Source of the DNA: Faecalibacterium sp. I3-3-89
Lineage (GTDB): Bacteria; Bacillota; Clostridia; Oscillospirales; Ruminococcaceae
Assembly (NCBI RefSeq): GCF_023347275.1
Contig: NZ_CP094468.1
Coordinates: 930,001-994,000 of the forward strand
Length of the DNA stretch: 64,000 nt
Direction of reading: 5' to 3'
Under the pieces are notes generated by a model. That model searched no databases. It saw only the letters and a program-made list of their open reading frames with translations, and was not told where the DNA came from. The stretch's first letter is position 1. Every line of letters begins with the position of its first letter. The position numbers and the translations under genes are program-made. Below, one piece after another: positions 47,132 through 54,313 of this stretch.

Positions 47132-47767
47132 CTATGCGGCGTCGGGGCAGAGCGTTCCCCCGGCCAGCACTGCATCCTCCCGGGGGGCGGTGACTTCGCC
47201 CCACCACTCCACCAGCCGGAATCGCACGAGGTACTCCCCGCAGACGAGGTCGTTTTCTTCGGGCCGTGCATACCCGCCGCAGGCCGACCGGCAGAGGCCC
47301 GGGTAGAGCACACACCACCAGTTGCGGCCCGGCCGGTGCGTCCCGATGTCCAGCCGCACTGCATCGTACCGTCCGGCGGGCAGGGCCGCTCCTGCGTAGC
47401 GCCGGGTGGGGAAATACATATTGACGAGGCAGGCGTGCACCGGTGCGTGGGTGCCCCGCGCTGCCAGCACCTCCCGGGCCGTCAGTTCGAGCCGGACGAG
47501 ATTTGACGCCGCCCAGACCTTGGCGTCGGCTTTGCCGTCCGCTGGGCAGCTCTCGTCGGCAAGGGCCAGCACGGCATCCCGGACGGCCAGCTTCGCGCTC
47601 TGGTCCCGCACTGCGTTGGTGTCGGCCCGGATGTGGAGCCGCAGGGTGTCGGCAGCGAGGGCGTCGGCGGCGTCCAGCTGCCCCTTCGCCCAGCCTGCCC
47701 CCAGCGACAGCAAAAAGCAGAGCAGCAGGGCGGCGCACAGCGCCCCCATCTCCCGGCGTGATAACAT
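47132..47767 (-). CDS. spoIIR: Stage II sporulation protein R
   Basis: A 211-residue exported signalling protein. In spore formers it is made in the forespore under sigma F and activates the SpoIIGA protease that releases sigma E in the mother cell. A signal sequence or anchor lies at about 8-28. LRLHIRADTNAVRDQSAKLAVRDAVL, YFPTRRYAGAALPAGRY and GRNWWCVLYPGLC are the family signatures. The ATG at 47767 is preceded by AGGAGG within a hairpin. Other spo genes are not seen in the window, so whether this organism sporulates cannot be judged here. Confidence 0.92.
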   Translation of the reverse strand: MLSRREMGALCAALLLCFLLSLGAGWAKGQLDAADALAADTLRLHIRADTNAVRDQSAKLAVRDAVLALADESCPADGKADAKVWAASNLVRLELTAREVLAARGTHAPVHACLVNMYFPTRRYAGAALPAGRYDAVRLDIGTHRPGRNWWCVLYPGLCRSACGGYARPEENDLVCGEYLVRFRLVEWWGEVTAPREDAVLAGGTLCPDAA

Positions 47768-47772
47768 AAAAA

Positions 47773-47811
47773 CCAGCCTCCTCTGGAAGTTTTATCCAGA
47801 GGATGGGCTGG
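47773..47811 (-). promoter_or_regulatory. Terminator-like hairpin containing the spoIIR Shine-Dalgarno
   Basis: On the minus strand CCAGCC..CCTCTGGA..TCCAGAGG..GGCTGG folds with the AGGAGG in its 3' arm, then TTTTT and ATG. It could end transcription or block translation, so spoIIR expression may need this structure opened. Confidence 0.6.
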
Positions 47812-47832
47812 CGGAGGGTGTTTTATTCACAG

Positions 47833-47861
47833 TTCCTTTTCGTCGAAAAGTGTGCTATAAT
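47833..47861 (+). promoter_or_regulatory. Promoter of the decayed toxin (locus 2)
   Basis: TTCCTT (47833-47838), 17 nt, TATAAT (47856-47861). It corresponds to the toxin promoter of locus 1; the flanking CTTTTCGTCGAAAA is also shared. Confidence 0.65.
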
Positions 47862-47906
47862 AGTCTTGCGGCCTTGCCCGCCCATTACAAAATGGGAGGG
47901 AGGCCA

Positions 47907-48069
47907 ATGATTTTTTAAAGGAACCCGGGTTGCGGCTCCCAGCGTCTGCTTCGCTGCCGCTCGCATCCTGCTGGCCGCGGCCCCAACAGCTCCTCCCTGT
48001 TTCCGCCACTGGCGGCGGTCGTCGCCGTTGCAAGTGGCTTGACGGATGGTTCTCGGGCCGCAAGCACTA
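47907..48069 (+). pseudogene. Fst-like toxin relic interrupted by repeat C4
   Basis: The leader is intact: hairpin CCCAT-tacaaa-ATGGG and GGGAGGGAGG as in locus 1. The ATG at 47907 then reads only MIF before a stop, and repeat C4 follows. After C4 the end of the toxin reappears at 48034-48069 as LDGWFSGRKH plus stop, parallel to LDRWLKGRKH of locus 1. The middle of the gene has been replaced by the repeat, so the toxin is dead. Confidence 0.7.
47923..48030 (-). repeat. Family C repeat, copy C4, inside the toxin relic
   Basis: ACCCGGGTTGCGGCTCCCAG to GGCGGTCGTCGCCGTTG, inverted relative to C1-C3, with GCCACTGGCGG palindrome. It splits the toxin gene of locus 2. Confidence 0.88.
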
Positions 48070-48155
48070 AAAAGAAGACCCCCTTGTGGAGTAGCAGCTC
48101 CGTAAGGGGGTTTTCTTTTGCTTTTGGTGAAATGTTATGCTGAGTTTTACTCTCG
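48068..48155 (-). ncRNA. Solo antitoxin-like antisense RNA (locus 2)
   Basis: Predicted RNA of about 85 nt from the promoter at 48163-48190 to the shared terminator. Its 5' part (complement of 48126-48157) has the same GGTGA..ATG..CTCTCGT order as the antitoxin of locus 1. It predicts a lost toxin that began ATGCTGAG. The toxin mRNA part it should pair with is gone. Confidence 0.6.
48078..48119. terminator. Bidirectional terminator of locus 2
   Basis: ACCCCCTT..GGAG-tagcag-CTCC..AAGGGGGT, T-run TTTTCTTTT to the right and TCTTCTTTTT to the left. Same plan as locus 1. Confidence 0.85.
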
Positions 48156-48162
48156 TACTTTT

Positions 48163-48190
48163 ATTATATGCGATTTCCCGCAGAAGTCAA
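48163..48190 (-). promoter_or_regulatory. Promoter of the solo antitoxin RNA (locus 2)
   Basis: On the minus strand TTGACT (48190-48185), 16 nt, TATAAT (48168-48163), same spacing as locus 1. Confidence 0.75.
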
Positions 48191-48240
48191 GCACTGCACG
48201 GAAAGTTTACAACTCCCGTATCAGAATGCCGGAGCCTTAC

Positions 48241-49608
48241 TTAGTTCTTCAGCGACTGCATGGGTGCGGGAAGGCGGCCGCCGCGGTTGATGAAGACGGA
48301 GGGGTCGCGCTGGTTGACGGGCATGATCGGCCCGTAGCCCAGCAGGCCGCCGAAGTCCAGCACCTCGCCCGCCTTCCGGCCGATGGCCGGGATGACGCGG
48401 ACGGCGGTGGTCTTGGTGTTGACCATGCCGATGGCGGCTTCGTCGGCGATGAGGGCGCTGATGACGGCGGGGGTGGTGTCGCCGGGGATGATGACCATGT
48501 CGATGCCCACCGAGCAGACAGCCGTCATGGCCTCCAGTTTCTCGATGGTCAGACAACCGGACTCGGCGGCGTGGATCATGCCGTCGTCCTCGCTGACGGG
48601 GATGAACGCGCCCGACAGGCCGCCGACATGGTTGGAGGCCATGACGCCGCCCTTCTTGACGGCGTCGTTCAGCAGGGCGAGGCAGGCGGTGGTGCCGCAG
48701 CAGCCGCAGGTCTCAAGGCCCATCTCCTCGAGGATGTTGGCCACGCTGTCGCCCACGGCGGGGGTGGGGGCCAGAGACAGGTCAATGATGCCGGCGGGCA
48801 CGCCCAGCTCCTCGGAGGCGAGATTGGCCACCAGCTGGCCCACGCGGGTGATCTTGAAGGCCGTCCGCTTCACCAGCTCGGCCACCTGATCGATGGGGGC
48901 ATCCTTGGGCAGGCGGGCCAGCGCGGCGCGGACTGCGCCCGGGCCGGAGACGCCCACATGGATCTCGCAGTCCGGCTCGCCGGGGCCGTGGAACGCGCCC
49001 GCCATGAAGGGGTTGTCCTCGGGTGCATTGCAGAAGACAACGAGCTTTGCTGCGCCGATGCACTGACGGTCGGCGGTCAGCTCGCTGGCCTTCTTGACGG
49101 CCTCGCCCATCAGCTTCACGGCGTCCATGTTCAGGCCCGCTTTGGTCGCGCCGATGTTCACCGAGCTGCAGACGATGTCCGTCTCGGCGAGGGCACGGGG
49201 GATGGACTCGATGAGGCGCAGGTCGCCCGCCGAGAAGCCTTTGTGGACGAGGGCAGTGTAGCCGCCCACGAAGTTGACGCCGACCTTCTTACCGGCGGCG
49301 TCGAGGGTCTTGGCAAAGTCCACCGGGTCGGCGTCCGGGCAGGCACCCAGCAGCATGGCGATGGGGGTGACGCTGATGCGCTTGTTGATGATGGGGATGC
49401 CGTACTCGGCGCTGATGTGCTCCACAGCGGGCACGAGCCGGGCGGCACGGGTGGTGATCTTATTGTAGATCTTTTCGCAGGCCTTTTTGGGGTCCGGATC
49501 GATGCAGTCCAACAGGCTGATGCCCATGGTGACGGTGCGCACGTCCAGATTGTCCTGCGTGAACATCTCGATGGTCTCGAGGATGTCGCCGGTGTTCATC
49601 ATGTTCAT
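48241..49608 (-). CDS. UPF0210 (DUF711) protein, PFL-like fold
   Basis: A 455-residue conserved protein of the UPF0210 family, found next to a small ACT protein in many Firmicutes and Archaea. Conserved runs are [17 protein letters not shown] near the N-terminus, [10 protein letters not shown], and [24 protein letters not shown]. The fold is related to glycyl-radical enzymes by database annotation, but no glycyl-radical loop is visible. The function is unknown. The ATG follows GGAGATACGAAT. It is 12 nt behind the ACT gene. Confidence 0.88.
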   Translation of the reverse strand: MNMMNTGDILETIEMFTQDNLDVRTVTMGISLLDCIDPDPKKACEKIYNKITTRAARLVPAVEHISAEYGIPIINKRISVTPIAMLLGACPDADPVDFAKTLDAAGKKVGVNFVGGYTALVHKGFSAGDLRLIESIPRALAETDIVCSSVNIGATKAGLNMDAVKLMGEAVKKASELTADRQCIGAAKLVVFCNAPEDNPFMAGAFHGPGEPDCEIHVGVSGPGAVRAALARLPKDAPIDQVAELVKRTAFKITRVGQLVANLASEELGVPAGIIDLSLAPTPAVGDSVANILEEMGLETCGCCGTTACLALLNDAVKKGGVMASNHVGGLSGAFIPVSEDDGMIHAAESGCLTIEKLEAMTAVCSVGIDMVIIPGDTTPAVISALIADEAAIGMVNTKTTAVRVIPAIGRKAGEVLDFGGLLGYGPIMPVNQRDPSVFINRGGRLPAPMQSLKN

Positions 49609-49620
49609 ATTCGTATCTCC

Positions 49621-49890
49621 TCAGATGGTATGCATCGCGTCAAAAACTTCCTGACGGGTGAGATTGATCTGCATCCCCATCTCGGCGGCGAGAACATTCA
49701 TCTTCTGGTGCAGCTCCTCGTGGGAGACATTGCACTTGGTGATGTCCACCAGCATGATCATGGCGAACATACCCTGCAGGATGCTCTGGGTGACGTCTTC
49801 GATGTTGATGTTCAGCTCGCTGCACAGGCCCGAGACGCGGGCGACGACGCCCACGGTGTCGTGGCCGATGACGGTAATGAATGCTTTCAT
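49621..49890 (-). CDS. ACT-domain protein (UPF0237)
   Basis: An 89-residue single ACT domain, MKAFITVIGHDTVGVVARVS, in which the beta-alpha-beta fold usually binds an amino acid. It always pairs with UPF0210, as here, and probably senses a metabolite for it. The ATG follows GAGAAGGGGTAGAACT. The likely promoter lies beyond repeat A5, so the mRNA leader would contain that repeat. Confidence 0.9.
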   Translation of the reverse strand: MKAFITVIGHDTVGVVARVSGLCSELNINIEDVTQSILQGMFAMIMLVDITKCNVSHEELHQKMNVLAAEMGMQINLTRQEVFDAMHTI

Positions 49891-49967
49891 AGTTCTACCC
49901 CTTCTCTTATGTGGTGGTACGGCCTCTCCGTCACGCCTTTGGCGTGAGGGCAGGCTTCTCCTCGTAC

Positions 49968-50097
49968 AACCTCTCAGTCTGCTTCGCAGCCAGCTCCCCT
50001 AGTAGGGGAGCCTCTGGCGAAAAGGCGAAACTTTACGAAATGCCAAGGCCTCCCCTCGGTAGGGGAGGTGGCACGGCAAAGCCGTGACGGAGAGGTT
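49968..50097 (+). repeat. Family A repeat, copy A5
   Basis: AACCTCTCAGTCTGCTTCGC to GACGGAGAGGTT, full length and without a C insert. A partial A end precedes it at 49921-49967 (CTCTCCGTCACGCCTTTGGC). It lies between the divergent ACT and Lrp genes. Confidence 0.9.
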
Positions 50098-50133
50098 GAT
50101 TCGTGGGCATACCCGAGTGGTTAATCCTCCCTT

Positions 50134-50162
50134 AGTATAGCAGATTTCACGAAAAATGAACA
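50134..50162 (-). promoter_or_regulatory. Probable promoter of the ACT-UPF0210 operon
   Basis: On the minus strand TGTTCA (50162-50157), 17 nt, TATACT (50139-50134), upstream of repeat A5. Confidence 0.45.
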
Positions 50163-50245
50163 CTCTTTTTGGAAAAAAGAGCAGGGAAGAAGGACAAAAG
50201 AGTGTCTATTGTGGGCGGAATGGGGCGGGAAACTGCAAAAACTGG

Positions 50246-50274
50246 GTGCAAACCGCCCGCTGGTGTGTTATACT
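50246..50274 (+). promoter_or_regulatory. Promoter of the Lrp-aminotransferase-ispE operon
   Basis: GTGCAA (50246-50251), 17 nt, TATACT (50269-50274), 41 nt before the Lrp start codon. Confidence 0.6.
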
Positions 50275-50314
50275 GATAGAAATATCGCACAGGCTGAACA
50301 AAGGAGAAACGACT

Positions 50315-50794
50315 ATGGAACAGCTTCTGAAGATCCTTGAGGACAACGCCCGGATGTCGGTGGAGGACATCGCGGCTATGCTGAACAAATCCCCCGCCGA
50401 GGTGGCGGCGATGATCGACCTTGCCCGGGCGCAGGGCATCATCAAGGGCTACAAGACCCTCGTGGACTGGGAGAAGGCCGGGGTGAACCGGGTGGAGGCC
50501 GTCATCGAGCTGAACGTCAGCCCCAAAAAGAGCCGGGGCTTCGACGAGATCGCAGCCACTATCGCCTCCTTCGACGAGGTGGAGAGCGTGCTGCTGATGA
50601 GCGGCGGCTACGACCTGCAGCTGGTCATCAAGGGCCAGACCTTTCAGGAGATCGCCCTCTTCGTGGCAAAGCGTCTGTCCCCGCTGGACGATGTGCTGTC
50701 CACAGCTACCCACTTCGTGCTCCGCACCTACAAGAAAGAGGGCCGTCTGTATCAGGACGAAGAAATCGATGAAAGAGAGTGCACGGTGCTGTGA
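50315..50794 (+). CDS. Lrp/AsnC-family transcriptional regulator
   Basis: 159 residues. A winged helix-turn-helix lies at about 2-50 (LLKILEDNARMSVEDIAAMLNKSPAEV) and the RAM/ligand-binding domain at about 65-145 (ESVLLMSGGYDLQLVIKG). The family binds amino acids and controls their metabolism. The ATG at 50315 follows AAAGGAGAAACGACT. It overlaps the aminotransferase gene by one base (TGATG), so the regulator and enzyme are translationally linked, and the target is probably amino acid catabolism or the operon itself. Confidence 0.9.
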   Translation: MEQLLKILEDNARMSVEDIAAMLNKSPAEVAAMIDLARAQGIIKGYKTLVDWEKAGVNRVEAVIELNVSPKKSRGFDEIAATIASFDEVESVLLMSGGYDLQLVIKGQTFQEIALFVAKRLSPLDDVLSTATHFVLRTYKKEGRLYQDEEIDERECTVL

Positions 50795-51966
50795 TGGATT
50801 ATGATAGACTGATCGCGCCTGCCGCCGCCGCCATGCGGCCCTCCGGCATCCGCAAATTTTTCGACCTTGCCGCCGAGATGCCCGAGTGCATCAGCCTCGG
50901 CGTCGGCGAGCCGGACTTCAAGACCCCGTGGGCCGTCCGGGAGGCCGGCATCGAGAGTCTCGAGCATGGCCGCACCCGCTATACCTCCAACGCCGGTCTG
51001 AAGGAGCTGCGGGCCGAGATCGCCCGCTACCTCGACCGCCGGATGGGCCTGAAATACGACCCGGCCAAGGAGGTCCTCGTCACCGTGGGCGGCAGCGAGG
51101 CCATTGATATGTGCATCCGCACACTGGTACAGCCCGGCGATGAGGTCATCATCCCCGAGCCGTGCTTCGTCTGCTATGAGCCGATCACGACCCTCTCCGG
51201 CGGCGTGCCGGTACACGTGGCCTGTCATCAGGAGGACGAGTTCCGCCTCCGGGCCGACGCCCTGAAAGCCGCCATCACCCCGCGCACCAAGCTCCTCATC
51301 ATGCCTTTCCCCAACAACCCCACCGGCGCAGTGATGGAGCGGGAAGACCTTGAGGCCATCGCCGAGGTGCTGCGGGGCACCGACATCATGGTGCTGTCGG
51401 ATGAGATCTATGCTGAGCTGAACTACGGCCTCCAGAACCATGTCTCCATCGCCACCCTGCCCGGCATGGCTGAGCGGACGGTGGTGGTCAACGGCTTCTC
51501 CAAGACTTACGCTATGACGGGCTGGCGGCTGGGCTATGCCTGCGGCCCCGCGCCCATCATCAAAATTATGACGAAAATTCATCAGAGCGCCATCATGAGC
51601 GCCCCCACCACCAGCCAGTATGCCGCCATCACGGCCCTCAAGGACTGCGACGGCGAGATCGAGCGGATGCGCAACGAGTACAATATGCGCCGCCGCCTCG
51701 TGGTCAAGAGCTTCAACGACATGGGCCTGAGCTGCTTTGAGCCTCGGGGCGCATTCTATGCCTTCCCCTGCATCAAGTCCAGCGGCATGACCAGCGAGGA
51801 GTTCTGCACCAAGCTTCTGGAGCAGAAGCATGTTGCCATCATTCCGGGCAACGCCTTTGGTGCGTCCGGCGAGGGGTACGCCCGGGTGTCCTACGCCTAC
51901 AGCGTGGAGCACCTGATGGAGGCCCTCCGCCGCATCCGGGAGTTCCTGAGCGAGAACGGCAAGTGA
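50794..51966 (+). CDS. PLP-dependent aminotransferase, class I/II
   Basis: A 390-residue fold-type I aminotransferase. Visible are LGVGEPDFKTP, TVGGSEAIDM, MPFPNNPTGAV (with the Asn that holds PLP), LSDEIYAEL (Asp and Tyr) and the Schiff-base Lys in NGFSKTYAMTGWRLGY. Likely an aspartate/aromatic or branched-chain-type transaminase; the exact amino acid cannot be told. The ATG shares its A with the stop codon of the Lrp gene. Confidence 0.93.
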   Translation: MDYDRLIAPAAAAMRPSGIRKFFDLAAEMPECISLGVGEPDFKTPWAVREAGIESLEHGRTRYTSNAGLKELRAEIARYLDRRMGLKYDPAKEVLVTVGGSEAIDMCIRTLVQPGDEVIIPEPCFVCYEPITTLSGGVPVHVACHQEDEFRLRADALKAAITPRTKLLIMPFPNNPTGAVMEREDLEAIAEVLRGTDIMVLSDEIYAELNYGLQNHVSIATLPGMAERTVVVNGFSKTYAMTGWRLGYACGPAPIIKIMTKIHQSAIMSAPTTSQYAAITALKDCDGEIERMRNEYNMRRRLVVKSFNDMGLSCFEPRGAFYAFPCIKSSGMTSEEFCTKLLEQKHVAIIPGNAFGASGEGYARVSYAYSVEHLMEALRRIREFLSENGK

Positions 51967-51980
51967 GGAGGGGACAGACG

Positions 51981-52862
51981 ATGCGCAGCAGTGTGACGGT
52001 GCTGGCCCCGGCCAAGCTGAATCTGGCGCTGGACGTGGTGGGCATCCTGCCCGGGGGCTACCACGCGCTGGACATGACCATGCAGGCCATTTCGCTGTAT
52101 GAGCGGGTGGTCATCCGCCGCAGCCCCTACCTCGACCTGACCCTCCCGGGCAGCAAGGTCAAGGCAGGCCCCGGCAACACCGCCATCAAGGCGGCGCTGG
52201 CCTTTTTTCACTACACAGGCCTGCTGGCGGGGGCCGACATCACCATCTATAAAAACGTGCCTGTCCGGGCTGGCATGGCAGGCGGCAGCGCCGACGCTGC
52301 CGCCGTGCTGGTGGGCCTGAATGAGCTGTACGGTGCGCGGCTGTCCATGAGCGAGCTGTGCGCGCTGGGGGCGTCCATCGGCGCGGACGTGCCCTTCGCC
52401 CTCATGGGCGGCACCTGCCGGGTGCAGGGCCTCGGCGATGTGCTCAAGCCCCTGCCGCCCCTGCCGGAGTGCTGGTTCACGGTGGTCATGCCCGACTACG
52501 GCGTCTCCACCCCTGAGGCATTTGCGGCCTATGACCGGGTGGGCAGCAGCGTCCACCCCGACTGCGCCGCGCAGGAGGCCGCCATCCGGGCCGAGGACCT
52601 CGACGGAGTCTGTGCCGCCGCAGGCAATGCCCTCGAGGAGTGCAGCGGCGCGAAGGACAATGAGGCCATCAAGAACGCCCTGCGGGAAAACGGCGCGGTC
52701 GCTGCCCTCATGACCGGCAGCGGTGCAGCAGTCTTTGGCGTCTTCCGCACCGAGGACGAGGCCCTTGCCGCTGCCGCCGCCCTCCGTCCTCGCTGGCCGG
52801 AGGTCTATACCGCCCAGCCCGTAAGGGGAGGGGCGGAGGTGCAGCCGGTGAGACGGCGCTGA
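51981..52862 (+). CDS. ispE: 4-diphosphocytidyl-2-C-methyl-D-erythritol kinase
   Basis: A 293-residue GHMP kinase of the MEP isoprenoid pathway. APAKLNLALDV at the N-terminus, the ATP-binding motif PVRAGMAGGSADAAAVL near residue 95 and MTGSGAAVFGVF near the C-terminus are characteristic. The ATG at 51981 follows GAGGAGGGGACAGACG. An earlier GTG overlaps the stop of the aminotransferase. It is the last gene of the operon and is followed by the third toxin-antitoxin relic. Confidence 0.94.
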   Translation: MRSSVTVLAPAKLNLALDVVGILPGGYHALDMTMQAISLYERVVIRRSPYLDLTLPGSKVKAGPGNTAIKAALAFFHYTGLLAGADITIYKNVPVRAGMAGGSADAAAVLVGLNELYGARLSMSELCALGASIGADVPFALMGGTCRVQGLGDVLKPLPPLPECWFTVVMPDYGVSTPEAFAAYDRVGSSVHPDCAAQEAAIRAEDLDGVCAAAGNALEECSGAKDNEAIKNALRENGAVAALMTGSGAAVFGVFRTEDEALAAAAALRPRWPEVYTAQPVRGGAEVQPVRRR

Positions 52863-52897
52863 CAGTACGATGCATCTGTGAATTTTTTATGCCGTGC

Positions 52898-52925
52898 TTG
52901 ACTTTTGGGCGGGATGGCATATAAT
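52898..52925 (+). promoter_or_regulatory. Promoter of the third antitoxin-like RNA (locus 3)
   Basis: TTGACT (52898-52903), 16 nt, TATAAT (52920-52925). The spacer TTTGGGCGGGATGGCA is close to that of locus 1 (TTTAGATGGGATGGGA). Confidence 0.75.
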
Positions 52926-52931
52926 AGATTC

Positions 52932-53013
52932 AGGAATGTGAATACTCCATTGGCCTAACCCCCAATGGAAAAGCCCCCAAGGAGCCGTGAACTCCAAGGG
53001 GGCTTTCCTTTTT
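52932..53013 (+). ncRNA. Antitoxin-like RNA of locus 3 (degenerate)
   Basis: Predicted ~80-nt RNA with a CCATTGG/CCAATGG hairpin and a terminator GCCCCC..GGAG..CTCC..GGGGGC (52973-53003) followed by TTTCCTTTTT. It lacks clear complementarity to the remaining toxin start, so only promoter and terminator are preserved. Confidence 0.45.
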
Positions 53014-53069
53014 AGGCTTTGCGGTTCTCGTCGTATCGGTCAAGCTGTCCTTCGCCTCCCCAAATGCAT
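53012..53069 (-). pseudogene. Fst-like toxin relic, frameshifted (locus 3)
   Basis: On the minus strand GGGAGGGAGGG and an ATG at 53069 are followed by a frame that stops after nine codons. In another frame the end reads LDRYDENRKA plus stop (53044-53012), which parallels LDRWLKGRKH of locus 1. The central membrane part is missing. Confidence 0.5.
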
Positions 53070-53071
53070 AA

Positions 53072-53119
53072 CCCTCCCTCCCTTTGGGCATACTGCCCGC
53101 AGGAAGGGAGGGCCTTTTT
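53072..53119 (+). promoter_or_regulatory. Terminator-like hairpin containing the DUF378 Shine-Dalgarno
   Basis: CCCTCCCT (53072-53079) pairs with AGGGAGGG (53105-53112), capped by GGGCA/TGCCC, then CCTTTTT and the GTG start at 53120. The GGGAGGG arm is the ribosome-binding site. Confidence 0.55.
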
Positions 53120-53326
53120 GTGCAGAGCTTTTACAAAATCTGTCTCGTCCTGATGATCGTCGGGGGCATCAACTGGGGGCTGGTGGGCCTGTTCCAGTTC
53201 GATTTCGTCGGCTGGCTGCTGGGGGGCAGCGCGTCCATCTGGTCGCGCATCGTCTTTACGCTGGTGGGCGTGGCCGCAGTCTGCGGCATCCCGGGGCTGT
53301 TCGGTGACGACGAGACCGGGGAGTGA
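53120..53326 (+). CDS. DUF378 (YuzA-like) small membrane protein
   Basis: 68 residues with two predicted helices: LVLMIVGGINWGLVGLF and WSRIVFTLVGVAAVCGI. GxxNWGLVGLF is the DUF378 signature. The function is unknown in all members I know. The start is taken as GTG 53120, matching the usual family N-terminus. The upstream ATG at 53084 lies in the hairpin and has no ribosome-binding site. Confidence 0.85.
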   Translation: MQSFYKICLVLMIVGGINWGLVGLFQFDFVGWLLGGSASIWSRIVFTLVGVAAVCGIPGLFGDDETGE

Positions 53327-53345
53327 CCCCGGCCTCCGGACAAAA

Positions 53346-53392
53346 CAAAAAGGCTCTCGTGCCGTCAGGAATGCGGCGCGAAAGCCTTTTTT
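53346..53392 (+). terminator. Terminator after DUF378
   Basis: AAAAAGGCTCTCGTGCCG pairs with CGGCGCGAAAGCCTTTTTT with one mismatch, T-run at the end. Confidence 0.85.
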
Positions 53393-53499
53393 GTATCGTA
53401 CAGGGCGCTCATGCCAGCAGGAAATGATGGCACGAACAGATCTCAGTACCTCAGACTCCCATGCCGACCGAAAAGAATGGCACGAAAGCCAGTGTGTTT

Positions 53500-53684
53500 T
53501 ATAAAAAGATATCCCACCCGATCGTCTGCGGCAATCAAACCTACCCTTACGGACAGGTGGGTGCCCTGTCGCCGGTTTCGCGCTTCCTCATCGAGCCTTC
53601 ATGGTCGACCCATGACGGGGAGGTCTGCAATCCACCGGAGAACTCCAAGCTCCCGTTGATTGATTAGTAGGATCATATAAACCG
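53500..53684 (-). ncRNA. Candidate structured RNA, unidentified
   Basis: In the 401-nt gap between DUF378 and DUF1292 no gene is seen, but a fold of about 175 nt is. A long-range helix pairs 53532-53538 (CAATCAA) with 53656-53662 (TTGATTG), and GATC pairs at 53520-53523 and 53671-53674. Three hairpins lie inside: GGGAG..CTCC, TCATGG..CCATGA, and AAACC..GACAGG..CCTGTC..GGTTT. Minus is preferred because a T-rich TATCTTTTTATA follows on that side. It does not match SRP RNA, tmRNA or RNase P RNA motifs. A 6S-like RNA is possible, unproven. Confidence 0.35.
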
Positions 53685-53727
53685 CAACAAATCGAGTCGG
53701 GCAGGAAAACCTTACGCAGTTGACAAA

Positions 53728-54048
53728 TCAGTCGATCTCAAACTGGTCGCTCAGACGCTTCTCGAACAGCTTGCTGACTTCCAGCAGCGTTTCATCGTCC
53801 TCCACCACGTCGAGATACTCGCCCTCATCGTCCTCGCCGACACTCAGGATGACCAACTGGGCATCCTCGTCCAGATCATCCTCGTTCTCGGCGTATTCCA
53901 CGACGGCAAGATAATGCACGCCCTTGTGGTCCAGAGCGTCGATCACTTCAAACGTGACCTCGTTGCCATCCTCGTCCTCGAGGGTCATCAGATCAGGCTG
54001 ATACTCCTCTTCGGTCTCAGCGGCGGGCTTCTTCATCTCTTCTGCCAT
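53728..54048 (-). CDS. DUF1292 acidic protein
   Basis: A 106-residue, strongly acidic cytosolic protein (MTLEDEDGNEVTFEVIDAL, VHYLAVVEYAENEDD, ILSVGEDDEGEYLDVVEDDE). This pattern is the DUF1292 family, which in other Firmicutes lies near ruvX/yqgF, as here within 2 kb. The function is unknown. The ATG follows ATAGGAGAACGTGATCT. Confidence 0.9.
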   Translation of the reverse strand: MAEEMKKPAAETEEEYQPDLMTLEDEDGNEVTFEVIDALDHKGVHYLAVVEYAENEDDLDEDAQLVILSVGEDDEGEYLDVVEDDETLLEVSKLFEKRLSDQFEID

Positions 54049-54259
54049 AGATCACGTTCTCCTATCGAAATACCGGGTATGCACTATTATACACAAACAG
54101 ATTATCTCACATATGCCCCGGCGGCCCCATCGCTCTGGTGGTGCGGGTTCCGGGTACGCCTATAGTTTAGCGTTTTTATCGTCACTCGTCAAGAGTTTTT
54201 TCAAAGAAATTATCGGACAAAGTTTGATGCTTTTTTCTCTCGCATTTCATCCCGGAATG

Positions 54260-54268
54260 TGCTATACT
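54260..54268 (+). promoter_or_regulatory. Extended -10 promoter of the cyclophilin gene
   Basis: TGCTATACT: TG plus TATACT (54263-54268), 46 nt before the start codon. No good -35 is visible. Confidence 0.5.
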
Positions 54269-54313
54269 ATATCGATAGCTTTTACTACAGCATACGAAGA
54301 GGGAGGCCCGGAT

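Noticed and set aside
53411..53667. Small open frames in the 53.4-53.7 kb gap as genes
   Set aside because: No ribosome-binding sites, low-complexity translations, and they overlap the structured RNA candidate and repeats of TTCGTGCCAT.
53400..53700. SRP RNA, tmRNA or RNase P RNA in the 53.5 kb gap
   Set aside because: None of the conserved motifs (GGAAGCAGC-type tetraloop region, tmRNA ends with tag frame, RNase P GAGGAAAGTCC) is present.
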